Assembly (NCBI RefSeq): GCF_031127905.1
Contig: NZ_JARXIC010000010.1
Coordinates: forward strand, 62,001-126,000
Reading direction: 5' to 3'
Length of the DNA stretch: 64,000 nucleotides
From: Thalassobacterium sedimentorum
GTDB lineage: Bacteria > Verrucomicrobiota > Verrucomicrobiia > Opitutales > Coraliomargaritaceae
Every line of letters starts with the position of its first letter. The first letter of the stretch is position 1. Shown here piece by piece: positions 1 through 9,880 of the stretch. The notes beneath the pieces were generated by a model. That model was given only the letters and a program-made list of their open reading frames with translations. It did no database searches and was not told the DNA's origin. The translations under genes were made by a program, and so were the position numbers.

Positions 1-67
1 AACTTAACAACAAAGCACGGGAGTATACTGTTTTCATTTTTGAGGTCATATTCATAAAGCACATCAT

Positions 68-118
68 AGGGTTATTTCGTAGTGAACTTGACTAAGGAAA
101 CTTGAGACAAATAACCCT
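68..118. repeat. 10-bp inverted repeat near the left edge
   Basis: Positions 68-77 (AGGGTTATTT) and 109-118 (AAATAACCCT) are perfect inverted copies separated by 31 bases. There is no gene in bases 1-200. The repeat could be the end of a gene lying left of the window or a protein-binding site. It has no adjoining T-run, so a terminator call is not supported. Confidence 0.4.
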
Positions 119-173
119 GATCAATAACCCGCGCTGCACAAATTCTTTTGAAGTCAAACATTTGCGCACTCAT

Positions 174-197
174 CTGAGGCATCAAGAGACGCCTCAG
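174..197 (-). other. hairpin just after the LacI-family gene
   Basis: CTGAGGC (174-180) pairs with GCCTCAG (191-197) across a 10-base loop, immediately 3' of the minus-strand regulator gene that ends at 201. It may stabilise or end that transcript, but no U-tract follows on the minus strand. Confidence 0.35.
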
Positions 198-200
198 TGC

Positions 201-1211
201 CTAGCACTTAGGGCGTAGACTATTCCCATCCCTAAAGTTGCCTGAAACAAGGAAAAATCTCTGCGGATTTAACACTCCCTTTGCTTGTTCGTGAATCAAT
301 GATACGAGAAAATCAACCATGTTGGCACTCAGTTCTTCAGTCATTTCATCGAAGCCTGCCAGATCCGCCCACTGCTGCTGATCTCGACTTATGGTTAGAA
401 CTGAAAAACCAATCTGCCTGGGAATTTCGAAGCCACACGCAAGCAAAGCCTTATAATGGTCCACATGCCCGATCACTGCTTCAATACGATGCTGCCGAAC
501 CCATTCCTCAATCCCATCCAAAGCTGGCCACTGAGCAAAAACTGGCGGGGGGCTCTGCAAGGCTGCCATCTTGGAATCCAGCAAATATGCCGCGTGAATT
601 TGCCCGCCAGTCCTCTCATCCAAATTAGTCGGCAGGCAGAGACCCACGCGGCGATAGCCACGCGAGTGCAACTCCTCCAAATGCGTAAGCATATTTTGCA
701 AATGATGTGTGGTGACACGGTTAAAATTAGGCTCTTGCACAGAATGTCCAACCGCCACCACGGGCCACTGATCGAGATTCAACTCCAACTTAGTCTGATT
801 ACGAAAGGGCCCCACAATAATTCCACGAAGACCTTGACTCCACCAAATAGACTTTAAGCGTTCTAGGCTGATATCCTGTTCCAACAGATTATACTCAATC
901 AAATTATAGCCCAACTCTTCAGCCCGACGGCGGGCATTATCCCGCACTAATCTCTGATAAGGCACAGATGAATCGAAATTTGTTAAATAAGCCAGACCAC
1001 TTTGAACATCCCGAGGCCGAACAGCATGACGATACGCACACAACGCCCGCATGGATGGATCGGGCCGATACCCCATTTCTACAGCCAAGTCTTGAATTTT
1101 CTTACGCACTTCAGCGGAAATACGATGATGATCGCGTAAGGCCAAAGAAACAGTGGAGACATGCACACCGGCAGACTCCGCAATTGCCTTCAATGTAACA
1201 CGACGCTTCAT
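201..1211 (-). CDS. LacI-family transcriptional regulator
   Basis: A DNA-binding repressor of the LacI/GalR type, acting in the cytoplasm. The N-terminus has the LacI helix-turn-helix (VTLKAIAESAGVHVSTVSLA, then ALRDHHRIS and a hinge with YRPDP). A periplasmic-binding-protein-like sugar-sensing domain follows for about 270 residues. The start is taken at the ATG at 1211, because MKRRVTLK fits the family; a GTG at 1229 would add six residues. The length (336 aa) is normal. The gene is divergent from the prepilin-like gene, with under 90 bp between them, and lies close to a sialate O-acetylesterase. It may therefore control local glycan-use genes, but effector and operator are unknown. Confidence 0.88.
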   Translation of the reverse strand: MKRRVTLKAIAESAGVHVSTVSLALRDHHRISAEVRKKIQDLAVEMGYRPDPSMRALCAYRHAVRPRDVQSGLAYLTNFDSSVPYQRLVRDNARRRAEELGYNLIEYNLLEQDISLERLKSIWWSQGLRGIIVGPFRNQTKLELNLDQWPVVAVGHSVQEPNFNRVTTHHLQNMLTHLEELHSRGYRRVGLCLPTNLDERTGGQIHAAYLLDSKMAALQSPPPVFAQWPALDGIEEWVRQHRIEAVIGHVDHYKALLACGFEIPRQIGFSVLTISRDQQQWADLAGFDEMTEELSANMVDFLVSLIHEQAKGVLNPQRFFLVSGNFRDGNSLRPKC

Positions 1212-1297
1212 GCGCAATTGTTTGAACACATATCCATTTGATATTCAATAAATACTTGAACCATTATAGTTAAAAAAACCTCTACTACTGCTAAGAC

Positions 1298-4200
1298 ATG
1301 CCGCACGCCTCTCGAGAAGCCCCATCCTTGCGCCTGAAACGACGCCACAATAAAAATGGATTTGCCCTAGTCATCGCGCTCAGCTTCATGGCCTTCATTC
1401 TGCTGTTAATCATCAGCCTGAGCGCACTCACCCAAGTGGAAACGAGGAGCAGTGCCTATACTCAGAGACGTGCAGAAGCCGAACAAAATGCACTCTTAGG
1501 CTTACAAATTGCACTTGGTAATCTCCAAAAGCTAGCCGGGCCGGATCAGAGAATCACCGCACCTGCAGAAATTGAAGCCAGTACAGTCGACGGCAAACAC
1601 CATTGGACCGGGGTGTGGCGAGCAGGTAGCAAGGGCGGCGCAAACGACAATGATTTTCTAGGCTGGCTAGTATCTTTGCCGGATCAGATCGACAATAGCC
1701 TGAATCTACCAGCCGTCGACGATATTGATTGGACGCAAGAAGATGACTGGGTCGCGATCGTTAATAAAGAAAGTGTCACAGCAAATAAAATAGCTGATTA
1801 CGTTGCTGCGGGAAAAGTTAAAATTAATAACTCAGGACATTATGCTTTCTGGGCCGATGAACTCAGCACCAAAGCCCGCATCAGCCTGCCTGAGTCCAAC
1901 ACGACTTCCAGTGTGGCTCCAGAGCTCATGTCACCACGCTACACTGGTTTTCCACTGATTAGCTCTGACTTCGCTAGCATTCAAGCAGATGACACACGCT
2001 TGAGTCGAATTTTTGACTTAAATGACCTTAGCATGGCCGACATCGATTCAGGCGTGGCCAAACAATATTATCACGATCTGTCCACGTATGGGCTGGGCCT
2101 ACAAGTCGACGTTCAAAACGGTGGATTGAAAAAAGACCTCAGCCATCTACTGGAAAGCGACATTGCTTTCCAGCGCTACTTTGGGATCGGTCCAAGCACG
2201 TCTCCAATTGGCACCTGGCCAGAGCCTTATACATTTCATGATGCCGAGGATAGCTACGACTTCCCCTATGGGGCCCCCAATTGGGGCATCTTAGCTTCTT
2301 ACTATCGACTATACCGCGAGGTCAATAATGGCGCGATTTCAGTCATCACACCTCTACCAACAACCTATTCAAGCAGTCAGGAAACCTACCAAAACTCCAA
2401 AGAGCCGTATCAATACAATCAAGCCATCCATCCAATTGTCTCGCTCATGCGCCTATCTATAGCGGTGAGTTACGAACAAGACCTTGAAATCGATGCCACT
2501 GATGGTAACGCCAATGAATCAACCACCATCTACAAACCAATCATTCATTTAAAACCCCTCGTCGCACTCTACAATCCATACGACATTGCGATTAGCTCGG
2601 CTGTTTATAATTTAAATTGGGAATTCGCACCGAAGATCACCATCACTTCATCCTATGCATCGGGCACAGTGGAATCTGTATCGTTCAATATTCAGGAAAT
2701 TCTTCCAGAAAATGACCAATATGGATCCTTCTTTCGCTGGCGTATAAACACGGACACAGACCTGCAAGCGGGCGAAACGCGCTACTACGCCCTCGACCAG
2801 TCGCATCAAATGCAAAATTGGACCAGTAGCAGTGACTTTGCCCAAATGAAGGCCGACTGGAGCGAGGATGGTGCTTACTACATCAATCTAATCGATTCCA
2901 CCAATACCACCTCAGGCACAGTCAATGATAATGAAAACGCTCCCTTCATACCGCTTGCCAGTATCGATGGTAATACTGCCGCCAGATACTCTCAATACAC
3001 GAGCCAAAGTGTTGGAGATGATGAAAAAAGCAGTCGCTTCGGCTTTACCACCGATGAAATTGATCGACTGACCATTAAGCCCTTGGAAAATGAACCACTG
3101 CCTCAAATCGAAATCAGTATTGACTACGACGTGGTTAACAACTCTGGCGAAAGTGCAAATTCAATAAACAGAATTTTATACTTAAGAACAGGTTCAGGCA
3201 GCAACACCAATATCACGGCTCAAATTGTCGATGGCTACTATCAGGAATACACCGATTCCATGCGCCCCCAAGAACAGACTAGTTCATTTGACTTAGCAAC
3301 ACTGGTCGGCTACCCCACAGATATCGCTGCCGTGGCTTTTGGCCTGCGCACAACCAATGATACTGAGGATAAACACCGCCAGATTGTCGATGCGAACCCA
3401 CGCGCTCTAATGCAATCTGGTAAACAAGCTGGATTCCGAAACTCGAAGGGGCTCAGAACAATTCCCGGCTGGACAGTGTTTGAATATAAGGCCGGCGACA
3501 ACCTGGAGCCTCAGATCGCAGATCTGGATCGGTATACCAGCTTTTGGGGCAATACACGCAACTCTGCTCTAAGCGATAGTACTGCCACTCCCGCCAGTCA
3601 TGTCGTTCTCTTCCACGTACCCCGCGAGCCCATCACTTCAATCGGTGCATTCCAGCATGCAGCTCTCGGTCGATACGCTCATCAACCTACCTATATTTTC
3701 GGCAATAGCTACGCCAATTCAAAAATACCCGTTGCGTCAACACACAGTAGTTACCCGGAATACACGCGCACACACTACGTCTATGATTGGTCCTATGCAA
3801 TCAATCAAGCGGTCTGGGACAGTTACTACTTCTCCACGATCCCACAGAATAGCGCCGACGCAGCAGATCTCTTTGATGAAATCGAAAACAATGCGCAAAG
3901 CATGCCCAACCCTCGCCTCATTCCATACCAACCTGAAAATTACAAGCTATCCAATCAAGAACTCGCTGATCTGCTCACAGACGATAATGACGAAGCGACC
4001 GCAGCCATTGCCGCCGCCTTCCAAATGACAGCGGGAAGCTTTAACGTCAACTCGACGTCTATCGACGCATGGAAGGCATTCCTCTCCAGCAACTCTAACC
4101 TGGATCTGCCAATTTACAATGTATCTTCAGGATTGTCGACCTCTACCGTAAGCGAATCTCAGCCCATATCCTTTCGCTCTCCATACTCCTACGATCAGGG

Positions 4201-4804
4201 ATTCGTAACCCCTGAAAATGGCAGCAATTTCTGGAACGCATATCGCCAGCTAACGGATTCCGAGCTCACCGATTTAGCAACAGCCATGGTCAGCGAAGTT
4301 AAAGATCGCGGCCCCTTTTCATCACTTGCGGATTTCATCAACCGCCGCCCAAGTGCCACGCAAGCGGCACACCAACGCAGAGGCGCGATTCAAGCGGCAC
4401 TCGATAGCAGCATCAATAACACTCTGGACCCGGGCTTAATCGGCTACAATGAAACGGACGAACTGATCATCCCCGACTTCGCTGAAGACGTTTACAATAG
4501 CTCTGATAAACCAGGAACCGGCATGCCAGGTTGGATTCTACAAAGCGATCTCTTGCAGGCACTAGGATCACTAATGACAGTGCGATCGGATACATTCAAG
4601 ATTCGCGCTTATGGCAACAGCACTCACCCCGTCACAGGCGAAGCAGCGGCATCTGCTTGGTGTGAGGCCATCGTCCAACGCCTACCGGATCCTGTCTCGG
4701 ATGGTGCCGACGCCACATACAGTGAACTACAGAACCCGACCAGTCCATTCGGACGCAAGTTCCGAATAGTATCCTTACGCTGGCTCAATCAGAATGAAAT
4801 ATAA
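1298..4804 (+). CDS. large prepilin-like (PilX / Verru_Chthon cassette A-like) protein, copy 1
   Basis: A 1168-aa protein of unknown function. The N-terminus is a short basic leader (RLKRRHNKNG) followed by a hydrophobic stretch FALVIALSFMAFILLLIISL, the layout of type IV pilin-like and PilX minor-pilin proteins cut after Gly. The glutamate at mature position 5 of true major pilins is absent. The next part (AEQNALLGLQIALGNLQKLA, then GPDQRITA) and the C-terminal part (LLQALGSLMTVRSDTFKIRA, ending FRIVSLRWL) recur in the paralogue at 42850-45924. No catalytic motif is seen. It is probably exported and membrane-anchored, perhaps as part of a type II/IV-like pilus. A secreted 235-aa protein gene follows 50 bp downstream. 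Family name by resemblance only. Confidence 0.7.
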   Translation: MPHASREAPSLRLKRRHNKNGFALVIALSFMAFILLLIISLSALTQVETRSSAYTQRRAEAEQNALLGLQIALGNLQKLAGPDQRITAPAEIEASTVDGKHHWTGVWRAGSKGGANDNDFLGWLVSLPDQIDNSLNLPAVDDIDWTQEDDWVAIVNKESVTANKIADYVAAGKVKINNSGHYAFWADELSTKARISLPESNTTSSVAPELMSPRYTGFPLISSDFASIQADDTRLSRIFDLNDLSMADIDSGVAKQYYHDLSTYGLGLQVDVQNGGLKKDLSHLLESDIAFQRYFGIGPSTSPIGTWPEPYTFHDAEDSYDFPYGAPNWGILASYYRLYREVNNGAISVITPLPTTYSSSQETYQNSKEPYQYNQAIHPIVSLMRLSIAVSYEQDLEIDATDGNANESTTIYKPIIHLKPLVALYNPYDIAISSAVYNLNWEFAPKITITSSYASGTVESVSFNIQEILPENDQYGSFFRWRINTDTDLQAGETRYYALDQSHQMQNWTSSSDFAQMKADWSEDGAYYINLIDSTNTTSGTVNDNENAPFIPLASIDGNTAARYSQYTSQSVGDDEKSSRFGFTTDEIDRLTIKPLENEPLPQIEISIDYDVVNNSGESANSINRILYLRTGSGSNTNITAQIVDGYYQEYTDSMRPQEQTSSFDLATLVGYPTDIAAVAFGLRTTNDTEDKHRQIVDANPRALMQSGKQAGFRNSKGLRTIPGWTVFEYKAGDNLEPQIADLDRYTSFWGNTRNSALSDSTATPASHVVLFHVPREPITSIGAFQHAALGRYAHQPTYIFGNSYANSKIPVASTHSSYPEYTRTHYVYDWSYAINQAVWDSYYFSTIPQNSADAADLFDEIENNAQSMPNPRLIPYQPENYKLSNQELADLLTDDNDEATAAIAAAFQMTAGSFNVNSTSIDAWKAFLSSNSNLDLPIYNVSSGLSTSTVSESQPISFRSPYSYDQGFVTPENGSNFWNAYRQLTDSELTDLATAMVSEVKDRGPFSSLADFINRRPSATQAAHQRRGAIQAALDSSINNTLDPGLIGYNETDELIIPDFAEDVYNSSDKPGTGMPGWILQSDLLQALGSLMTVRSDTFKIRAYGNSTHPVTGEAAASAWCEAIVQRLPDPVSDGADATYSELQNPTSPFGRKFRIVSLRWLNQNEI

Positions 4805-4854
4805 GCCTATTTATGGCAACAATCCGTATACTCTGATCAATAACTTCCCAACAC

Positions 4855-5562
4855 ATGCATAAAATAAAACGGCCACTCCTGCTGCTTTTCGCTGTAGTCA
4901 TTTCCTCAATACAAATAGTCGCACAAGACGCAGAAGAGGGCGTAACGATGACCTTTAGCACACTTTCATGGCAAGGTAGTATCAAGGAACTGCTCTATTT
5001 TAATAATGGCGCTCCCACTCCAATTTTAATTCCCAATGGCGCGCCCGGATCCGAGTTCACTTACAAGGGCCCACCGAACTTGAGTTTTCATACACAAGAG
5101 ATCGACGAAGAAGGTAAGCCCATCTACCCAACAGTCGCATCCACAACAGTCGCAAACCATCAAGAGTTACTGCTAATCTTCTTCCCAACGCGCGCATCGA
5201 TCGATTCAGCCCTTTCCTATAGAATACTTGCGCTTCCCGCTGCTGAAGCTGATTTCACGAGTAATGCATTCAATTTCTATAACTTAACAAAAAAGCGCTT
5301 GGCCATACGTGTGGGTGAGCACAAATTTCAAATAGCACCTGGCACTAGCCTAATTATGCCGTTAGCAACCTCCAACACACAAAATGTTGATGTACAAATG
5401 GCAGCAAACCAGCAAAACAATGGATGGACGATGATTTATCAATCTCGCTGGGCCCCTCCGAAAAGACGGCGTGCTTGGGTATTCATTCACGGAGAAGGTG
5501 AAGGTACACCTGAAATTCGTAAATATTATCAAGTTCTCACACAAACCACTCACAGCCAATAA
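4855..5562 (+). CDS. secreted protein of unknown function, module partner copy 1
   Basis: A 235-aa protein with a Sec-type signal peptide (MHKIKRPLLLLFAVVISSIQ, likely cleaved near VAQD). The mature part looks beta-rich. The motifs YKG...LSF, ELLLIFFP and a later APGTS segment match the 234-aa protein at 45924-46628 (YKG...LQF, WLLIFV, DAGES) in the same order. Both genes sit directly behind a giant prepilin-like gene, so the two proteins probably work as a pair outside the cytoplasm. No enzyme motif is visible. ATG start at 4855, 50 bp after the upstream stop. Confidence 0.7.
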   Translation: MHKIKRPLLLLFAVVISSIQIVAQDAEEGVTMTFSTLSWQGSIKELLYFNNGAPTPILIPNGAPGSEFTYKGPPNLSFHTQEIDEEGKPIYPTVASTTVANHQELLLIFFPTRASIDSALSYRILALPAAEADFTSNAFNFYNLTKKRLAIRVGEHKFQIAPGTSLIMPLATSNTQNVDVQMAANQQNNGWTMIYQSRWAPPKRRRAWVFIHGEGEGTPEIRKYYQVLTQTTHSQ

Positions 5563-5642
5563 CACGCCATCCTCCGATTCACTCTTATCCGTCGGTGAAC
5601 TGAATCACCCTGATAAATCCACAAACACTCCCCAATAAGCTT

Positions 5643-7181
5643 ATGCAAGTGTTCAACCTACGCGCCACAGTATGTTTACTATCAACCCTCAGTCTTTGCT
5701 ATACCGCGCAAGCTGACGTGAAACTACCTCGCATCTTTGGGAACCACATGGTGCTGCAACGCGAGCAAGCCAATCCAGTCTGGGGAACTGCCGATGCAGG
5801 CGAAACTGTCACTGTTCAAATCGAAGAGCAATCGCATGTCACCGTTGCTGACACAAATGGAAATTGGCGAGTCGAACTTGCCCCACTCGAAGCTGGCGGC
5901 CCCTATACATTAAGCGTGTCCGGGAGCAATGAATTAAACTTTCAGGATGTGCTAGTGGGCGAAGTTTGGCTTTGTTCCGGGCAATCCAACATGCAGTGGC
6001 CATTGAATGATATCAACCACGCGGACGTTGAAATCGCGACTGCGAACAATCCGCAGATCCGCTTGCTGACCATTGAAAGAAATGGGACAACCATACCGCA
6101 AGATGACATAAGGGGCGAATGGCAACTCTCAAGCTCCGAGAGCGCGGCAGACTTTTCTGCAGTCGGCTACCTCTTTGGCAAGCGCTTACAAAATGCCTTA
6201 GACGTCCCAATCGGCTTGATCGATAACGCTTGGGGAGGCTCAGCTGCTGAAGCATGGATGCCTCGAGATGTGCTCGAAGACGCCAATAAATACAACGAAT
6301 ACATTGAAATGTGGGACGAACGTTGCGCGAACTATAGTGATGAGCTTCATGCACAAAAAATAAAGGAATACCGGGAATGGGTCGCCGCGGGAAAGCCGCA
6401 TCCAAAACAGCACTGGCCGAAAGACCCACGCGTCGACCAGCAACGCCCATCCAATCTCTACAACGGCATGGTGCACCCCTTACTTGGTTTTGGCATCCGT
6501 GGCGTGATCTGGTATCAAGGAGAATCAAATGTCAGACGTGCATACGCCTATCGTGAACTTTTCCCACTACTGATTTCCACTTGGCGTGAGCTATGGCAAC
6601 AAGGCGATTTTTCCTTCTATTGGGTGCAACTGGCCGATCGCCATCCAGAGGTAGCGACACCTCAAAATTCAGCTTGGGCAGAACTACGCGAGTCACAAAC
6701 AATGACACTATCGCTGCCCAACACAGGCGAAGCAGTCATCATAGATTCCGGCGAAGGACGCGACGTTCATCCACGCGACAAACAGACTGTGGCCGACCGT
6801 TTGGTACGACACGCTTTGGCCAAGAACTATGGCTTCGAGATGGCAAGTGACAGTCCACGTTACACTTCGATGCAAGTGAAAGGCCACACAGTCACACTCA
6901 CTTTTGAGCATGTAAGCAGTGGTGGGCTACGAGCCTTTGATACCGAGGAGGTTAAAGGCTTCAGCATTGCCGGATCCGACCAGCAATTTGTATGGGCTCA
7001 GGCAAAAATAGTAAGCAAAAATCAAGTTGAAGTATACAGTGATCAAGTAACAGAACCAGTCGCCGTGCGCTATGCATGGGCAGGAAATCCAGTAGCCAAT
7101 CTACAGGACAGAAATGGTTTACCCGTCACACCCTTTCGAACAGATGACTGGCGCGCAGCAACCAAAGGCAAGGTAAAATAA
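5643..7181 (+). CDS. sialate O-acetylesterase (SGNH/GDSL-type carbohydrate esterase)
   Basis: Predicted secreted esterase that removes acetyl groups from sialic acids or other glycans. A signal peptide covers about residues 1-24 (cut near AQA). An N-terminal beta domain has the family signature LPRIFGNHMVLQR. The esterase core has the nucleophile in GQSNMQWP (Ser115), the IWYQGESN block, and the Asp-His pair in GRDVHPRDK. The C-terminal beta domain ends near residue 505. The length (512 aa) is typical of this family in Verrucomicrobia and Bacteroidetes. It follows the prepilin-like module by 80 bp on the same strand and is close to the LacI-type regulator, consistent with glycan degradation. 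The real substrate could be acetylated algal or host polysaccharide. Confidence 0.9.
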   Translation: MQVFNLRATVCLLSTLSLCYTAQADVKLPRIFGNHMVLQREQANPVWGTADAGETVTVQIEEQSHVTVADTNGNWRVELAPLEAGGPYTLSVSGSNELNFQDVLVGEVWLCSGQSNMQWPLNDINHADVEIATANNPQIRLLTIERNGTTIPQDDIRGEWQLSSSESAADFSAVGYLFGKRLQNALDVPIGLIDNAWGGSAAEAWMPRDVLEDANKYNEYIEMWDERCANYSDELHAQKIKEYREWVAAGKPHPKQHWPKDPRVDQQRPSNLYNGMVHPLLGFGIRGVIWYQGESNVRRAYAYRELFPLLISTWRELWQQGDFSFYWVQLADRHPEVATPQNSAWAELRESQTMTLSLPNTGEAVIIDSGEGRDVHPRDKQTVADRLVRHALAKNYGFEMASDSPRYTSMQVKGHTVTLTFEHVSSGGLRAFDTEEVKGFSIAGSDQQFVWAQAKIVSKNQVEVYSDQVTEPVAVRYAWAGNPVANLQDRNGLPVTPFRTDDWRAATKGKVK

Positions 7182-7248
7182 GACCTGCAACGATCCCAAA
7201 GTCGATAAAGGCAGGACAGCATACTTACACTGGCAGCCATGCGCAGCC

Positions 7249-8361
7249 TCAAACGGCACTAATTGGAAGATTCAGCCTAAAGATCGAACCCGTCGGGCGA
7301 TTGGGATGGTAAGCAAGCTGCCCTCCCAATTTGTTGGCCAAATTCTGACAAATACTTAGCCCCAACCCAGAGCCTTCTAGATCTGACGCAAGACGATTAA
7401 AAGGAACAAAAATCTTTTCATGTTGCCCGTGAGGGATGCCACGACCGGTATCAAGTACTTCAATGATCACTTCATTGCCTGTAGAGCGATCAACAATAGA
7501 TACCTCCCCATGACTGGTGAACTTGATCGCATTCCCCACCAAATTATCAAGAATACGTCGCAGCGCAGATCCATCCAGCCTGCGTATATTAGTCACTTGC
7601 ACCTGTGTCCGTAAATCCAATCCTTTCGCTTGTGCGGATAAGCGATAAAAATCAGAGCTACTCTGAATAACATGAGTGAGGTCGACCCGATCATCCTCAA
7701 GTTGAGTCAGTTGGCCAGCCGCCAGCTCCTGCACGCTGGCAATCAATTTTGCTGACTGTCTTAAAGAGTCCTCAATCAATTCCAATTCAGGTCCAGCAAT
7801 TCGATTTTGCTCTCGTAGTAAGCCCGCCGCGCAAATGCCTGCTGTGAGTGCGTTCTTCACATCATGTGCAGCTCCTGCCAAGAGCATATCCTTAAGTTTA
7901 AGTGCCTGAATCAACTCTTCATTCTTTTCTTTAAGGGCTTGCTCTTGCTGTTTTTTTTCATGAATGCGTTGAGTGATACCGACCATCCGCAAGGGACTAC
8001 CATCAGAGGCCCGCTCAAGCACTTTGCCAGCTTCGAGCACCCATTTGTATTCCCCCGCAGGATCGCGATAACGATGCTCCATTTCCCAAAAATCATTTTC
8101 ACCGTCCAGATGCTCACGTAAACTCTTCCGCACCGGTTCACGCTCTTCAGGAGGCAGCGCATCCATCCAAAATTCTTCATGATGCCGAATCTTACCTAGA
8201 TCATAGCCAAGAATACAGTCTTTGATGGCATGCGTTTTTAATATACCCGTGGGTAAGTCCCACTCCCACCAAACTTGGTTGGCAGAAAGAAGCGCAATCT
8301 CTAGTCGCTGCTCCAGATCGTGAATGGTTTTTCTAAGTTCGCTTTCAGTCGCTGAAGTCAT
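7249..8361 (-). CDS. PAS-domain sensor histidine kinase (orphan)
   Basis: A soluble histidine kinase of 370 aa. It has a short N-terminal coiled coil, a PAS/PAC domain (about residues 25-135, with YRDPAGEYKWVLEAGKVLE), a second coiled coil, a HisKA domain with phospho-acceptor His166 in AGAAHDVKNALTAG, and a HATPase domain with N box DNLVGNAIKF, G1 DTGRGIPHG and G2 GSGLGLSICQNLANKLGG. No membrane segment and no adjacent response regulator are seen, so the signal is probably cytoplasmic and the partner is elsewhere. Both flanking genes are separated by more than 60 bp, so it is likely monocistronic. Confidence 0.88.
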   Translation of the reverse strand: MTSATESELRKTIHDLEQRLEIALLSANQVWWEWDLPTGILKTHAIKDCILGYDLGKIRHHEEFWMDALPPEEREPVRKSLREHLDGENDFWEMEHRYRDPAGEYKWVLEAGKVLERASDGSPLRMVGITQRIHEKKQQEQALKEKNEELIQALKLKDMLLAGAAHDVKNALTAGICAAGLLREQNRIAGPELELIEDSLRQSAKLIASVQELAAGQLTQLEDDRVDLTHVIQSSSDFYRLSAQAKGLDLRTQVQVTNIRRLDGSALRRILDNLVGNAIKFTSHGEVSIVDRSTGNEVIIEVLDTGRGIPHGQHEKIFVPFNRLASDLEGSGLGLSICQNLANKLGGQLAYHPNRPTGSIFRLNLPISAV

Positions 8362-8515
8362 ATTATTCTCGCGACTAATTTGCTTCGCTCAGAGGAACGG
8401 GTCGAGAAATTTCGCAGATAAAAAACTGTCAATAAATCATACAAAAGTCTAAAGATTAACCCCCACTCAAAGCCCTGATTTACCTCAATAATGCAGACAC
8501 TCATTCCTCAGCGCC

Positions 8516-9868
8516 TTACAACGCTTGCTCGATTGAGCGGATGTAGCGGGCGACGCCTGTGCGGGCTTCAATTTCCTGCGCGGCGCGCAGATGCTTGAGC
8601 GCGGCGGCAAAGTCGTCGCGGGCCACTTCCAAACGACCAAGGGCGACTAAGGCATCGACCTTGTGCTCGGGCAAGGATTGGGCACGCTGCAAATAAAATA
8701 CGGCTTCTTCGTAATGCTCGGCTTCGAGTTCGAGCTCGGCAATCAACAATAAGGCCTCGCCTTGTAAGGGGTTGCGTTCCACCAATGGCTTTAAGACGGC
8801 CATGGCTGCGGCGGAATCGTCACTGCGACGCTCGATTTGCGCCTCGGCGAGGGCGAGCTGATCTTGTTGCTCCGGCGTGAGTGTCGCGGGCAAGCGTTGT
8901 TGCAAATCTTGCAAATAGACCCGTGACTCGGCGATGAGGCCACGACCAATCAAATAATCAAGTGGCTTGAGCGCGGAGGTGACATTGAGCTCGCCGGGCT
9001 GAGCTAGGCCGGCCTGATAGGCCTGCAGCGCGGGCCGATAGTTCTCCGCGCGTAGATACAAGTTACCGAGCAGAAAGCGACTGTCGCGGGAGCCGGCGCC
9101 CATGCTGTGCACGACTTCGAGATTCGCAATCGCCTCGTCGTAGCGCTCTAATTGTAAGAAGGTATTGGCCTGCAGTAACCATGAGTCGGGCACGGTGGGT
9201 TGCTCGGCGATCAACTCTTCGAAGAGCGCGGCGGCTTGGCGATATTGCCCGGTCTCAAGCAGCGATTGGGCTTCGCCACGACGGAAGTCGACGCTGTCGG
9301 GCTTAAACATGCGCGCCATTTGATAGGCACTGAGGGCACTCTGATATTTGCCTTCGGTCAGGTAAGCATAGCCTAACAAACCATAGCTCTGCGCATCGCC
9401 CCCGCCCAGTGAGATGACCTTCAGCCATGCGGTGATGGCTTCGGGGTAACGGTTATTCTGCACATAGATCAAGCCGAGCGTGCGATAGGCACGGCGAAAA
9501 TCAGGAAAGGCTTTGACTGCCATGCGCAAATTTTGCTCGGCCTGTCCATAGCGGCTGGTCTGGTAATACAAGCTGCCCAACAGAAAGCGAAAGGCGGGGC
9601 TCGACTCATTATTCAAGGCCGACTCCAGCACTTGAATCGCCTGCTGGGGGTTATTGCGTAGAAAGGGCTCCACCCGCACAAACAGCGGCTTGTCCTGAAC
9701 GCTCACGCTAGGCTCGAGCTCGGAGAGCATGCCGTAATTGCCTAAAAAGCGCTCACGAAACTCGGCGCTGCCGGGACTGGAATCGGTCAACTGAAAAGGG
9801 ACGGCCGCATGACTCAAGGACAGAGTGAGTAGCGAAGATACAAGATATAATGTAGAGAAGCGTTTCAT
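8516..9868 (-). CDS. TPR-repeat periplasmic protein of the TonB operon
   Basis: A 450-aa exported protein with a signal peptide (about residues 1-22, ending SHAA) and roughly ten tetratricopeptide repeats, recognisable from recurring blocks such as LLGSLYYQTSRYGQAEQNLR and LIYVQNNRYPEAI. It is the last gene of the DUF3450-ExbB-ExbB-ExbD-TonB operon, 12 bp after tonB. A TPR gene in this position is a known feature of TonB2-type clusters in marine gammaproteobacteria, so it probably supports assembly or function of the complex in the periplasm. The repeats are a scaffold, not an enzyme. The coding region is visibly richer in G+C than the genes upstream of 8.4 kb. Confidence 0.85.
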   Translation of the reverse strand: MKRFSTLYLVSSLLTLSLSHAAVPFQLTDSSPGSAEFRERFLGNYGMLSELEPSVSVQDKPLFVRVEPFLRNNPQQAIQVLESALNNESSPAFRFLLGSLYYQTSRYGQAEQNLRMAVKAFPDFRRAYRTLGLIYVQNNRYPEAITAWLKVISLGGGDAQSYGLLGYAYLTEGKYQSALSAYQMARMFKPDSVDFRRGEAQSLLETGQYRQAAALFEELIAEQPTVPDSWLLQANTFLQLERYDEAIANLEVVHSMGAGSRDSRFLLGNLYLRAENYRPALQAYQAGLAQPGELNVTSALKPLDYLIGRGLIAESRVYLQDLQQRLPATLTPEQQDQLALAEAQIERRSDDSAAAMAVLKPLVERNPLQGEALLLIAELELEAEHYEEAVFYLQRAQSLPEHKVDALVALGRLEVARDDFAAALKHLRAAQEIEARTGVARYIRSIEQAL

Positions 9869-9880
9869 AAGGATTAATTC